A DNA stretch of 24,926 nt from Nitrososphaerales archaeon (GCA_030043455.1 JASHXQ010000092.1:1-24926); one strand, 5' to 3'. Shown: positions 6,657-14,789, counted from the stretch's first letter. Program-made: numbers and translations. The notes: generated by a model from the sequence alone, not told the origin.

Positions 6657-8267
6657 ATGGCACAAACGAAAATTGAGGATAAACCGGTCTCAGAACAAAC
6701 AAAAGAGAAATCCGGTCTCAAACGTCAGCTGGGTCTGACGAGTCTTGTAGCCCTGGGTGTCGGAGGGATTATTGGATCCGGCGTTTTCGGACTCCCAGCG
6801 ATTATGGGTTCGGTGGCAGGTCCGTCATTCATTCTTGCAGTAATGCTGGTGGGTCTGGTCGCGACCTTGTTGGCAATCATCTATGCCGAATTGGGTTCTG
6901 CTTTTCCGACTAGCGGTGGACCCTATTCAATTCCCAGATTGGCGCTCGGAGACGGAGCGGGGTTCGTTGTGGGATGGGGGTATTTCCTCTACGCGTTTAT
7001 TGGAACGGCTGCGATCATAGATATCTTTGTGACTTATCTTGGTTTTTACATTCCAGGACTGGCAGTTGGAGCAACCCTGACTCCTTGGGGAATTGGAATT
7101 TCCGTTGCCGCTTTGTGGGCGTTTACTGCGATAAACTACTTTGAAGTAAAGTGGGGCGGACTTTTCGGAATAGTAACTACGATCGGCAAGATTTTGCCGC
7201 TAGCGATTTTCGCGATCGTTGGAATCACACTGCTAAACCCGAGAAACTTCAGCCCCTTTCTAACCTTTGGCTGGTCCGGAGTTAGTCTCGCGATGGCCTT
7301 TGAGTTCTGGGCCTTCACAGGCTTTGAAGGTGTGGTCATTCCCAGCGAGGAAGTGAAGAATCCTTCAAGGAATATCCCGAGAGCGATGCTCATTACCATG
7401 GGGGTGGTGATTGCCACCTACGTTGCCATCTCGATCGCCTTTACCGGCCTGATCAACTGGTCCGGTCTAGGAATTACTCCCGGAAACTGGGCTGCCATCG
7501 GTAATCTGTCATCTCCGCTTGCTGACGTAAGCCAAGGTGCCGGTCTTGCCATTCTCGCGGCAGTAGTGACGATCGGAGCGATCCTCAGCACAGCTGGCGC
7601 CGGGGGTGACTGGGTACTGTTTCAGGCAAGAATTCCTTACGCGATGGCGAAAGATGGATTGTTCTGGAGTCCGATGAAAAGGGTACACAAGAAGTACGGG
7701 ACTCCATTCCTCGCTCTAATTTTCGCCTCCGCTCTGACGATGGCCATACAGATCTTGATTCCCAACTTCCCTTCAGTGGCTTTACTCGCTTCCATTACCA
7801 CTTTGATTCCGTATGCTGCGGCTGCTGTCTCTTTGCCAATCTTGCGAAAGACACACCCTACAACACCCAGACCTTTCAGGCTCCCGGCGGGGACATTGTT
7901 GGCGGGTGCGGGATTCGTCCTTGCAAGTTTGTTGATCTATTGGGCATCATGGCCCTGGACGTTCGTGGGTGGTATCCTGACCCTGATTGCGTTCCCCATG
8001 TTCCTCTTCTTAAAGGGGCACAAACTCGACCTCAAGCGGCACCTCTGGTTACTCGTATACGTTTCAGGTCTCGTGGTCATATCCTTGCTAGGCGACACGA
8101 ACTTCGTACTCGACAACTTCTTACCTGTAGGCCCACAGGGGATCATCACCTTGCCGTACGACGCAGTAATTGTTTCGGTGTTCGCTCTGGTCATCTTCGT
8201 CTGGGCTTACTACTCTAACACCAACAAGAAAGTGCCAGTAGCTGAAGCGAGGGCGATCGAGGCGTGA
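6657..8267 (+). CDS. APC-family amino acid permease, probable arginine/ornithine transporter
   Basis: Integral membrane transporter of the amino acid/polyamine/organocation superfamily, 536 residues with 12 or more hydrophobic segments. The first helix carries the substrate-backbone motif 'GVGGIIGSGVFGLP' (about 35-48). The 'FEFWAFTGFEGVVIPSEEVKNP' helix-6 region and the 'PYAMAKDGLFW ... YGTP' cytosolic loop are also typical. The specificity is inferred from context: it is the first gene of an operon with ornithine carbamoyltransferase (4-nt GTGA overlap), arginine deiminase and carbamate kinase, so arginine uptake or arginine/ornithine exchange is the likely job. The ATG at 6657 has GAGGGTGA upstream. 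Uptake of another amino acid cannot be excluded from sequence. Confidence 0.88.
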   Translation: MAQTKIEDKPVSEQTKEKSGLKRQLGLTSLVALGVGGIIGSGVFGLPAIMGSVAGPSFILAVMLVGLVATLLAIIYAELGSAFPTSGGPYSIPRLALGDGAGFVVGWGYFLYAFIGTAAIIDIFVTYLGFYIPGLAVGATLTPWGIGISVAALWAFTAINYFEVKWGGLFGIVTTIGKILPLAIFAIVGITLLNPRNFSPFLTFGWSGVSLAMAFEFWAFTGFEGVVIPSEEVKNPSRNIPRAMLITMGVVIATYVAISIAFTGLINWSGLGITPGNWAAIGNLSSPLADVSQGAGLAILAAVVTIGAILSTAGAGGDWVLFQARIPYAMAKDGLFWSPMKRVHKKYGTPFLALIFASALTMAIQILIPNFPSVALLASITTLIPYAAAAVSLPILRKTHPTTPRPFRLPAGTLLAGAGFVLASLLIYWASWPWTFVGGILTLIAFPMFLFLKGHKLDLKRHLWLLVYVSGLVVISLLGDTNFVLDNFLPVGPQGIITLPYDAVIVSVFALVIFVWAYYSNTNKKVPVAEARAIEA

Positions 8268-9196
8268 CTCGATCCTTCCTTTCTTTTTCTGACATTAACT
8301 CTGCAGAACTTAACCGCATCCTAGCAAGAACGAAAGAGATCAAGGCGAGCATCAAGAGCCGGGAGAAGATCGAGTCTCTTGATAACAAAGTAGTGGGCCT
8401 CCTCTTTGAGAAGCCCTCGACTCGGACCAGCGCAGGGTTTGAAGTAGCCACTCTCAGGCTCGGAGGAGTTCCCCTCTACTTTTCGTCGCACGACCTCCAG
8501 CTCAGCAGGGGAGAGCCGGTAAAGGATACAGCGAGAGTACTTGGTGCAGATATGGATGGCATAATAGGTCGCGTTTTCGTCCATGACACTCTGACACAGC
8601 TAGCGAACTACTCCAAGATTCCGATAATCAACGGGCTGAGTGATTTAGAGCATCCCACCCAGACCCTCTCAGATCTCTTTACCTTATCAGAAGTAAAGGG
8701 AAATCTCAGAGGGTTGAAGCTCGCATACATCGGAGACGGGGACAATGTCTGTAATTCTCTCCTCCTCGGAGCCGCGCTCTGTGGAATGAACATGGTGGTG
8801 GCTTGTCCGGAAAAGCACCAGCCGAACCCCACGATTTTGGCGCAAGCTAGGAAGTCTGCTTTGGCTACGCGGTCGAAGCTCGACGTGATCACCAGTCCGG
8901 AGGATGCTGCCAAGGATTCTGATGTTCTCTATACTGACGTATGGGTGAGCATGGGCGAAGAAGCTGAAACGGAGAAACGCATGAAAGAGTTCCGGGGGTA
9001 TCAGATAAACTCCGCACTTTTGAAACTGGCTAGACCCGACGCAGCCGTCATGCACTGTCTCCCCGCTCATAGAGGATTAGAAATTACTGATGATGTAATC
9101 GAGGGAAAGCAATCCATCGTCTGGCAGCAAGCTGAGAACAAACTCTACGGGGCGGCGGGAGTTTTGGAGTTTTTCCTTGCGGGAACTGATAATTAA
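8264..9196 (+). CDS. Ornithine carbamoyltransferase (catabolic context)
   Basis: Transfers a carbamoyl group between carbamoyl phosphate and ornithine; in this operon it should run from citrulline toward ornithine plus carbamoyl phosphate. It has 310 residues, the normal length. The carbamoyl-phosphate loop S52-T-R-T55, R103, H130-P-T-Q133, the ornithine-side 'DVWVSMGEE' (225-233) and 'HCLPAHRG' (264-271, catalytic Cys265) are all present. The residue after STRT is Ser instead of the usual Arg, a mild departure. The start is GTG 8264, overlapping the permease stop (GTGA), so translation is coupled. The anabolic and catabolic enzymes look alike in sequence; the catabolic role rests on the neighbours. 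The symbol could be argF or arcB, so none is given. Confidence 0.93.
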   Translation: MTRSFLSFSDINSAELNRILARTKEIKASIKSREKIESLDNKVVGLLFEKPSTRTSAGFEVATLRLGGVPLYFSSHDLQLSRGEPVKDTARVLGADMDGIIGRVFVHDTLTQLANYSKIPIINGLSDLEHPTQTLSDLFTLSEVKGNLRGLKLAYIGDGDNVCNSLLLGAALCGMNMVVACPEKHQPNPTILAQARKSALATRSKLDVITSPEDAAKDSDVLYTDVWVSMGEEAETEKRMKEFRGYQINSALLKLARPDAAVMHCLPAHRGLEITDDVIEGKQSIVWQQAENKLYGAAGVLEFFLAGTDN

Positions 9197-9214
9197 GAAA
9201 AAAGTGAGTAGCTA

Positions 9215-10519
9215 TTGACGGCTGGAATTAGAGCAGAGTGGGATAGTCTAACACGGGTGGGCATCCATCGTCCCGGTATTGAAATGTTCTTCGGGTTGCT
9301 GGCGCCAGATGCTTCACTTTATGAGCGCGTGTTCAATCGGCACGAGGCTCGGAGGGAACATGAAAATCTGGAGTACACTCTTAGGCACGAATTCAAGATC
9401 GATGTCTTTCGCATCAAGGAGAAAATCCTCGATCTTGCAGACAGGAGGCCGGAAATCCGTCAGAAACTGATTGAAGTTGGTCTTAACGCCCTAAAATTTG
9501 AAGGTAGTGGGAGGGAAGTTCAGGAAGCCAAAAAACAAGTGAAAGAGGGCACCACTGCGTATGATTCCGGACATTTCTTCAACCTGATGTTGCTACATCC
9601 GCTAATGGACCTAGAAAAGAGCGGGCGAGGAACAAGAGCCGTACATCTGGGAGTCACTGAGAACGATCCGCTGGCTAATCTGTATTTCATGAGGGACCAG
9701 CAGGCAATCACCGACAAGGGGATATTTCTGTCCCGGATGTCGAAGCCTCAGAGATCGGGCGAACCTTATCTGACTAGATTCATCTGGGAGTCCCTAGGTG
9801 AAAAAATTGTACATGAAGTGACGGAGCCTGGAACTTTCGAAGGTGGCGACTTTATCCCAATGAAGAGTTTTGCCCTGGTTGGATTGGGAGATCGAACCAA
9901 CCACGGCGGTGTAGATCAAATGCTCCAGTTTGGGGTAAATTTCGACGAGATCGGCGTGGTCCACCAGCCGAATCATCCGCTGATCCCGGGGGACGAAAGA
10001 GATCCGATGATTGACATGCATGTCGATACATACTTCAACGTTGCCAGCAGTGGGGTGGTGGTGGGTGCAGAACTTCTCCTTCAACAGGCTAAAGTGGAAA
10101 TCTATTATCGCGCGGGACAGGGTGAATACAAGAAATCGACAGAAGAAACCACTTTGCACGATTACATAAAAAAGAAGGGATTCGATATCATCAACCTGAC
10201 GACTTTAGAGCAATTGTGTTATGCATCGAATTTCTTGTGTGTCAAAGATGGAAGGATACTTGCAATCGAGGTAGAGCGGGAGATAAAAAATGTCCTTGAA
10301 AACTTGAAAGCAAAAGCGGAAGAAAGTCCACATAGGTACAGTAAACTCTTCGAACAGGCGACAAGGGATTACCAGCACCTCAGGGATACAGGTGGGTTCT
10401 TCCCACACAAGAAGGAAATCTATCAACATGGTATAGATGCCTATGGGATCACCATGACTAACTTGACCGGCGGATATGGTGGCGCTCATTGCATGACGGC
10501 CACTCTTGAGAGAAACTAG
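9215..10519 (+). CDS. arcA: Arginine deiminase
   Basis: Hydrolyses arginine to citrulline and ammonia, the first step of the arginine deiminase pathway (cytoplasm). It has 434 residues with the guanidine-modifying-enzyme fold. Active-site residues in order: D161 (LYFMRDQQ), E209 and D212 (FEGGDF), H269 and D271 (HVDTYFN), and the nucleophile C426 in 'GGYGGAHCMT'. All known catalytic positions are kept. Wording around them differs from the common bacterial enzyme (FMRDQ for FTRDP, HVDTYF for HLDTVF), in line with a divergent archaeal form. The start is TTG 9215 with a GTGAG upstream. It follows ornithine carbamoyltransferase by 18 nt and precedes carbamate kinase by 33 nt. Confidence 0.93.
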   Translation: MTAGIRAEWDSLTRVGIHRPGIEMFFGLLAPDASLYERVFNRHEARREHENLEYTLRHEFKIDVFRIKEKILDLADRRPEIRQKLIEVGLNALKFEGSGREVQEAKKQVKEGTTAYDSGHFFNLMLLHPLMDLEKSGRGTRAVHLGVTENDPLANLYFMRDQQAITDKGIFLSRMSKPQRSGEPYLTRFIWESLGEKIVHEVTEPGTFEGGDFIPMKSFALVGLGDRTNHGGVDQMLQFGVNFDEIGVVHQPNHPLIPGDERDPMIDMHVDTYFNVASSGVVVGAELLLQQAKVEIYYRAGQGEYKKSTEETTLHDYIKKKGFDIINLTTLEQLCYASNFLCVKDGRILAIEVEREIKNVLENLKAKAEESPHRYSKLFEQATRDYQHLRDTGGFFPHKKEIYQHGIDAYGITMTNLTGGYGGAHCMTATLERN

Positions 10520-10540
10520 CTCCATCTGCCCTAATTCAAA

Positions 10541-10555
10541 GAGGAGTACTTTCTG
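10541..10555 (+). promoter_or_regulatory. Ribosome site that fixes a CTG start for carbamate kinase
   Basis: GAGGAG (10541-10546), a 6-nt spacer, then CTG (10553-10555). No ATG, GTG or TTG exists in frame between the upstream TAA (10532-10534) and the codons of the conserved first strand. Confidence 0.6.
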
Positions 10556-11494
10556 AAGATCCTAGTCGCATTGGGAGGTAATGCGATCTTAAAGCACGGT
10601 GAGAGAGGTACAGCAGAGGATCAGCTGGAGAATGTAAGAATCACCTCAAGGCATCTTGCAAAATTAATCTTAGCAGGATATCATTTTGCAATCACTCATG
10701 GAAATGGTCCACAGGTGGGCGATATCCTGCTGAGAAATGAGCTGGCGAAGGATTCTCTCCCGGTGATGCCGCTCGATATCTGCGGTGCAGAGAGTCAGGG
10801 AATGATTGGGTACATGCTCCAGCAATCATTGACCAACGAGTTGAATGAGATTGGCGCAAATAGACCGGTGGCGACAATTCTAACCCAATCAATCGTAGAT
10901 CAAAATGATCCGGCGTTCATCAACCCCTCGAAACCCATTGGTCCGTTTTACACAGCGATGGAGGCATCGCAGCTGAGGAACGAAAAAAATTGGAAAATTA
11001 TCAACGACAGTGGTCGGGGATATAGACGAGTAGTTCCCTCGCCCAGACCAATTGCGATCCCTGAATTTCCGATCATTAAGGAGATGTTTGATTTGAATTT
11101 CATTGTAATCCAGTGCGGAGGAGGGGGAATTCCGGTGGTGCGAAAACCGCGTGGTGAACTTGTCGGTGTGGAAGCGGTGATCGATAAAGACCTCTGTGCG
11201 TCGCTCCTTGCTACTCTTCTGGATGTCGATACCCTCCTCATCCTAACGGATGTCGATAATGTCAGTCTGAACTACGGGACTCCTGGCCAGAAACCAGTGG
11301 ACAGGTTGACCACTGCGGAGTGCAAACAATACTTGGCAGACGGTCAGTTTCCGGCAGGGAGCATGGGACCAAAGATCGAGGCCGCGATGAACTTTGCAAA
11401 TTCGGGAGAAAATAAGACCGCCATAATAACCTCGCTTGAACTTGCAGAAGCTTCTTTGGATGGCCGGGCGGGTACGATAATTTCCCATTCTTGA
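10553..11494 (+). CDS. arcC: Carbamate kinase, apparent CTG start
   Basis: Makes ATP from carbamoyl phosphate and ADP, releasing carbamate (ammonia plus CO2); the energy-yielding step of the pathway. The protein begins KILVALGGNAIL, the universal first strand and Gly loop of the family, then 'THGNGPQVGDILLRNE', 'QCGGGGIPVVR', 'VIDKDLCASLLATLL', 'LILTDVDNV' and 'GSMGPKIEAA'. The first ATG/GTG/TTG in frame is TTG 10571, which would delete the first strand. A CTG at 10553 restores a full 313-residue protein, and GAGGAG lies exactly 6 nt before it; a stop (10532) excludes anything further upstream. CTG is therefore the best start. It is the last gene of the operon and is followed by a terminator hairpin. 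Confidence 0.93.
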   Translation: MKILVALGGNAILKHGERGTAEDQLENVRITSRHLAKLILAGYHFAITHGNGPQVGDILLRNELAKDSLPVMPLDICGAESQGMIGYMLQQSLTNELNEIGANRPVATILTQSIVDQNDPAFINPSKPIGPFYTAMEASQLRNEKNWKIINDSGRGYRRVVPSPRPIAIPEFPIIKEMFDLNFIVIQCGGGGIPVVRKPRGELVGVEAVIDKDLCASLLATLLDVDTLLILTDVDNVSLNYGTPGQKPVDRLTTAECKQYLADGQFPAGSMGPKIEAAMNFANSGENKTAIITSLELAEASLDGRAGTIISHS

Positions 11495-11540
11495 TAATTC
11501 GAAATCAAGAAGACAAAATTCAACGATTGCTCCAAAAAAT

Positions 11541-11564
11541 CCCCGAATCAGTTCGGGTTTTATT
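11541..11564 (+). terminator. Terminator of the arginine deiminase operon
   Basis: CCCGAA (11542-11547), loop TCAG, TTCGGG (11552-11557), followed directly by TTTTATT and preceded by an A-tract that can extend the pairing. It lies 47 nt past the carbamate kinase stop. Confidence 0.65.
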
Positions 11565-11643
11565 CAGCTCAGTCTCAGAATTGGTGATCGTCTCCCTGTC
11601 TTAAGTATCCAGGCTTCGTTCATGAGTCATAAGTGAAAAAGAA

Positions 11644-12216
11644 ATGGCAAACATGTATCAGCAAACGAAACAAGTAACAATCTCAACAAGTAAATGGTCA
11701 AGTAGATTCATCTGGGCAGCGGTGGCTCAAGGATTAGTTGCAGCCATCGTCACTTTGCTCATCACAGAGCCGCAATCCTATCTGGGCATCAACTCCTACT
11801 TCAGTCCTGCGAGGGTCATCGCTTCAGGCGGTGGCGGTACCTGGATGTTCACAGGTTACATCCTCTACCTCGTCGTGGGAGTAGTCGGAGTGGCGGTCAC
11901 GGCCATGTTCTACTTCTACATTGAGGGTCTTATGGGCAAGACCTACCATGGTTTCAGTAATCTACTAGCCTGGGGTCACTACCTCTTCATGAACATCGGC
12001 GTTGCAGTCTCGATGCTCCTCATGACCTATGGTGGATACATCGCTGGCTACGACGCAACTCCAGTGTCTGCGGGTGGTCTCGGATACACTGATCTGCAAA
12101 TACACGTCACTGACCTCGGCCGGCTGGAAGTCTGGATTGGTGGCTTTGTCGTGATAGCTGTCATTGGGGCAATCCTGGGCGGACTAGGATACGTGCTGAG
12201 ATCCAGCCAGAAGTGA
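11644..12216 (+). CDS. Four-helix membrane protein, unknown function
   Basis: 190-residue integral membrane protein with hydrophobic segments at about 22-42, 68-93, 106-130 and 162-185. An outside loop between the first two has a Gly run (GGGGTWMFTGY), and there is a Tyr/Gly-rich loop after the third. The 'WGHYLFMNIGVAVSMLLMTYGGYIAGY' region (His-Tyr followed by Met/Gly-rich helix) is reminiscent of helices of haem-copper oxidase subunit I, but the residues needed for a haem-copper site are not all there, so I do not assign it. The ATG at 11644 follows a purine-rich tract (GTGAAAAAGAA), and a TTAAGTAT box lies about 40 nt upstream. It is monocistronic: it has its own promoter and a terminator before the next gene. 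Confidence 0.72.
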   Translation: MANMYQQTKQVTISTSKWSSRFIWAAVAQGLVAAIVTLLITEPQSYLGINSYFSPARVIASGGGGTWMFTGYILYLVVGVVGVAVTAMFYFYIEGLMGKTYHGFSNLLAWGHYLFMNIGVAVSMLLMTYGGYIAGYDATPVSAGGLGYTDLQIHVTDLGRLEVWIGGFVVIAVIGAILGGLGYVLRSSQK

Positions 12217-12224
12217 GAGCTGTA

Positions 12225-12260
12225 AGGTGGAATAGGGGAAAGTCCCCCTCCAACTTTTTT
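12225..12260 (+). terminator. Hairpin plus T6 after the four-helix membrane gene
   Basis: GGGGA (12235-12239) pairs with TCCCC (12243-12247). An outer imperfect stem (GGTGGA with TCCAAC) follows, and then TTTTTT at 12255-12260. It starts 9 nt past the stop at 12216. Confidence 0.55.
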
Positions 12261-12291
12261 GAAAGTTTTCTTGAAAACAACATAGGGTGAT

Positions 12292-12528
12292 TTGGTGAAA
12301 ATGAGATCGAGCTATGCAACTGTAAAGATTCCGATCGAGCTCGCGAATAATCTTGACGCCCTCGCATCAGATCTGGGTTATAGAAGCCGCGCCGAGATAG
12401 TGAACGACGCCATTCGGCGGTTCATAGACGAACGCAAGAGGCTGGATATCGTCCCGGGGCCGGAGAAGAAGAACTTGGGTGCCCCTCTGGCTCCGATGAT
12501 CAGACGCGAAACAACTCGTCCAACATAA
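12292..12528 (+). CDS. Ribbon-helix-helix DNA-binding protein
   Basis: 78-residue CopG/Arc-type regulator. The ribbon strand 'YATVKIPIELANNLDALA' is followed by helix-turn-helix-like packing 'LGYRSRAEIVNDAIRRFIDE', the standard RHH dimer unit; a basic and Pro-rich tail of about 25 residues follows. Such proteins bind short inverted repeats as dimers. Three starts are possible (TTG 12292, GTG 12295, ATG 12301); a GGGTGA at 12285-12290 lies 10 nt before the ATG. It sits upstream of the DrrAB-type exporter on the same strand with 181 nt between. A 13-bp palindrome (12648-12660) in that gap is a candidate target, so regulation of the exporter is a reasonable guess. Confidence 0.75.
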   Translation: MVKMRSSYATVKIPIELANNLDALASDLGYRSRAEIVNDAIRRFIDERKRLDIVPGPEKKNLGAPLAPMIRRETTRPT

Positions 12529-12647
12529 GAGGTTCTGACGAGCGGGTATGTGATCTAAACGGGCTTCCACGAAATCACGGATAAGTCGCGGGCTAGACAT
12601 CCGGGTCGTCAAAGATAGACGCAAGCGCGGAGCTTCTTGATCCTCGT

Positions 12648-12660
12648 TTACCTGAGGTAA
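12648..12660. promoter_or_regulatory. Palindromic operator candidate before the ABC exporter
   Basis: TTACCT-G-AGGTAA, perfect 6-bp arms around one base, 50 nt before the ATG of the exporter ATPase. Short palindromes are typical ribbon-helix-helix targets, and such a protein is encoded just upstream. Confidence 0.4.
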
Positions 12661-12709
12661 GCTGAGACGTCGGCGTAGGCGCACCCTAATCAATTCAAGG
12701 TAGGCCAAG

Positions 12710-13696
12710 ATGATTCAATATATTATCTCTGTAAAGAATCTCGTAATTGTATACGAAGACGGGACGCGCGCTGTCGATGATATTTCTTTCAATGTAAAGG
12801 ATGGCGAGTTCTTTGGGTTCCTAGGCCCTAATGGAGCCGGAAAAAGTACCGTCATAAAGGCTCTTACTACGCTGCTCAGAAAGACTGCGGGGCAAGTCAC
12901 AATTGCGGGGTACGACATTGACGAGTCCCCTAACGAGATCCGAAAGTCGATCGGAGTTCTCATGCAGGAGACGAGCGTTGATGTTGACCTGACGGGCTGG
13001 GAGAACCTTCGTCTCCAGGGCCGCCTACAACAGCTTCATGGCAAAGTACTTACCGATAGAATCGAAGAATTACTGAAACTGGTACAACTGCAGGAGGTCG
13101 CGAACAAGCCAGCCGGACGCTATTCCGGCGGAATGAGAAAGAGACTTGATCTTGCTTCCGCCCTAATACACAATCCGATGCTCCTCTTCCTCGACGAGCC
13201 GACCACGGGGCTCGACGCGCAATCTCGGACAGCCATCTGGGAATACCTTGAGGACTTGAACAGGAACGAGGGAAAAACGATTTTTCTGACGACCCAGTAC
13301 CTCGAGGAGGCCGACCGGCTCTGCCGACAGCTTTCGATAATAGACTATGGTAGATTGATTGCAAACGGTAGCCCTTCAGAACTCAAGGCGGCGATGGGTG
13401 GCGATACAATAGCATTGGTTCTCGATCCTTCCATCAGAGCGAAGACAAAGGAGATCCTCAAGACGGTCAAGGGAATCTCGGAAATTCTGGACTCTGATGA
13501 CGGAGTCACGGTCTATGCTAAGAACGGTGACGAAAGAGCTGTCGACGTAATCACCACGCTTGACAGGAACGGTATCCAACCAACGTCTCTCAGTATTTCT
13601 TCTCCAACGCTGGATGACGTGTTCCTGAAGGAGACCGGTCGCAGGATACGGTCTGAGGATCTGAAGAGAAAGGAGACTGAACCTTTCCTGATGTGA
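12710..13696 (+). CDS. ABC exporter ATP-binding protein (DrrA-like)
   Basis: 328-residue nucleotide-binding subunit of an ABC-2 type exporter, working at the inner face of the membrane. It has Walker A GPNGAGKS (39-46), Q-loop Gln86, signature YSGGM (138-142), Walker B LLFLDEP (158-164) with catalytic Glu163, and the switch 'TTQYLEEAD', where Gln replaces the usual His as in the DrrA branch. The C-terminal ~90 residues form the accessory domain seen in DrrA-type ATPases. The ATG at 12710 has AAGGTAGG upstream. The next gene, its permease, begins 10 nt after the stop. Known relatives export drugs, lipids or polyketides; the substrate here cannot be told. Confidence 0.92.
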   Translation: MIQYIISVKNLVIVYEDGTRAVDDISFNVKDGEFFGFLGPNGAGKSTVIKALTTLLRKTAGQVTIAGYDIDESPNEIRKSIGVLMQETSVDVDLTGWENLRLQGRLQQLHGKVLTDRIEELLKLVQLQEVANKPAGRYSGGMRKRLDLASALIHNPMLLFLDEPTTGLDAQSRTAIWEYLEDLNRNEGKTIFLTTQYLEEADRLCRQLSIIDYGRLIANGSPSELKAAMGGDTIALVLDPSIRAKTKEILKTVKGISEILDSDDGVTVYAKNGDERAVDVITTLDRNGIQPTSLSISSPTLDDVFLKETGRRIRSEDLKRKETEPFLM

Positions 13697-13706
13697 GGAG
13701 CTGAAA

Positions 13707-14471
13707 TTGACACTACTCTACGACACAGAATCCCTCTTCCAGAGGGGCCTCACAAAGATGGGCAGGAATCCAACCCTGTTCATTACATACCTGGTGGAGC
13801 CGCTTGCCTTTCTTGTAATTTTTTCTCAGATGTTCACAAAATTGTCCCTGTTTTTGCCAAGTCACACAGGGTACATCGCTTATCTTACACCCGGAATTCT
13901 GATCTTTTGTGCCCTAATAACTTCCCCACAGAGTGGTGTTTCGATTGTGAACGATATCAACTCGGGATTCCTCTCGAAGACCCTGCTGACCCAGTCTTCA
14001 AGGTTAGCAATCCTGCTGGGGCGGTTGCTTACAGATGTGTCGCTTGTAATGGCAGAGACAGTCATCACAATTATCGCGGCAATCCTGATGGGGGTGACCA
14101 TCTCATCCGGGTTGCCAGGGGTGATACTAATTTTAGTGACTGTTACATTTTTCGAAATGGCCTTCTCGGGTATTTTCCTTGCGATTGGCATCGCCACAAA
14201 AAAGACTGAAACACTATCAGCAGTATCCGGTTTCCTCTACCTGCCATTGATCTTCCTAAGCACAGCGATGTTCCCCTCCTCTTTCCTCCCTGGATGGGCG
14301 CAGACCGTTTCCAATTACAATCCCGTCACGTACATCTCGAACGTAACGCGGGAGCTTGTCTCGGGTGGACTGAATCTCAGCACTCTAGTCGAGGGGTATG
14401 TCTTGACCGCAATCATAGCTTTAGTCACATTCGGGGTAACTCTCTACCAATTCAGAAAAGTGGTTAGCTAA
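13707..14471 (+). CDS. ABC-2 type exporter permease (DrrB-like)
   Basis: 254-residue membrane subunit with six hydrophobic segments (about 24-45, 57-77, 105-130, 134-160, 169-187, 228-248) and the ABC-2 signature region 'IFLAIGIATKKTETLSAVSGFLYLPLIFLS', with a final loop 'P-x-F-L-P-G-W-A-Q-x-V-x-x-Y-N-P-V-T-Y'. That pattern is typical of the DrrB/NodJ group. The start is TTG 13707 with GAGGAG about 6 nt upstream. It forms the exporter with the ATPase encoded immediately before it, and both are likely dimers in the complex. The stop codon lies inside a 12-bp palindrome (14462-14473), which could mark the 3' end of the transcript. Confidence 0.9.
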   Translation: MTLLYDTESLFQRGLTKMGRNPTLFITYLVEPLAFLVIFSQMFTKLSLFLPSHTGYIAYLTPGILIFCALITSPQSGVSIVNDINSGFLSKTLLTQSSRLAILLGRLLTDVSLVMAETVITIIAAILMGVTISSGLPGVILILVTVTFFEMAFSGIFLAIGIATKKTETLSAVSGFLYLPLIFLSTAMFPSSFLPGWAQTVSNYNPVTYISNVTRELVSGGLNLSTLVEGYVLTAIIALVTFGVTLYQFRKVVS

Positions 14472-14789
14472 CCAAAGCCGTGAGATCTCGAAATGATCTC
14501 AATAAATCGATTAATGTGAACAACGACAACTGCCTCAGTTCACATATTGGAGGACAATGGGCAAATTCGGGGGTCCTGGGTTTTCCCAAGATCACTCGAA
14601 TTCGGTAGGACGGATTCCGGAGGCGCTAGGAAACGCGCGTCTATACTTGACTTAGATCCTATCGATGGTTATCTTACTGAAACTTTCGAGTCAATGTTCT
14701 GCGGGAGCGAGAAGGTCCCCCCGCGAGTGAAATGTAGGAGCGCCCCAAGGATTTGGTGACTCCTAAATTCGAACCTACCCCTGTCAGCT
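14472..14789. other. 318-nt spacer between convergent genes with inverted repeats and a possible tiny gene
   Basis: It holds no convincing long gene. A perfect 7-bp inverted repeat lies at 14481-14501 (TGAGATC, 7-nt spacer, GATCTCA), then an AT-rich TATA-like stretch at 14501-14514. An 8-bp inverted repeat follows at 14514-14545 (ATGTGAAC, 16-nt spacer, GTTCACAT), then GGAGG at 14549-14553 and an ATG at 14557 opening a 32-codon frame (MGKFGGPGFSQDHS...). A TTG frame from 14547 (70 codons) overlaps it and looks random in composition. The remainder (14660-14789) shows nothing I can name. The region could be a terminator plus a small regulatory RNA or micro-protein gene. Confidence 0.35.

Noticed and set aside
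6684..6722. Direct repeat CCGGTCTCA twice at the start of the permease gene
   Set aside because: Nine bases within coding sequence for a charged N-terminus; likely chance, with no third copy.
8321..9070. Minus-strand ORFs of 87-127 aa inside the carbamoyltransferase region
   Set aside because: Antisense to a gene with every catalytic motif; they contain no recognisable motif.
12367..12708. 113-aa minus-strand ORF over the RHH gene and exporter leader
   Set aside because: Arg/Leu-rich composition typical of an antisense frame; it overlaps a better supported RHH gene.
13188..13330. Gln instead of His in the ABC switch loop
   Set aside because: TTQYLEEAD is the usual form in DrrA-type ATPases, so it is not an inactivating change.
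14547..14759. 70-aa TTG ORF in the convergent spacer
   Set aside because: Random-looking composition and no ribosome site in front; the overlapping ATG frame at 14557 is the better, still weak, candidate.
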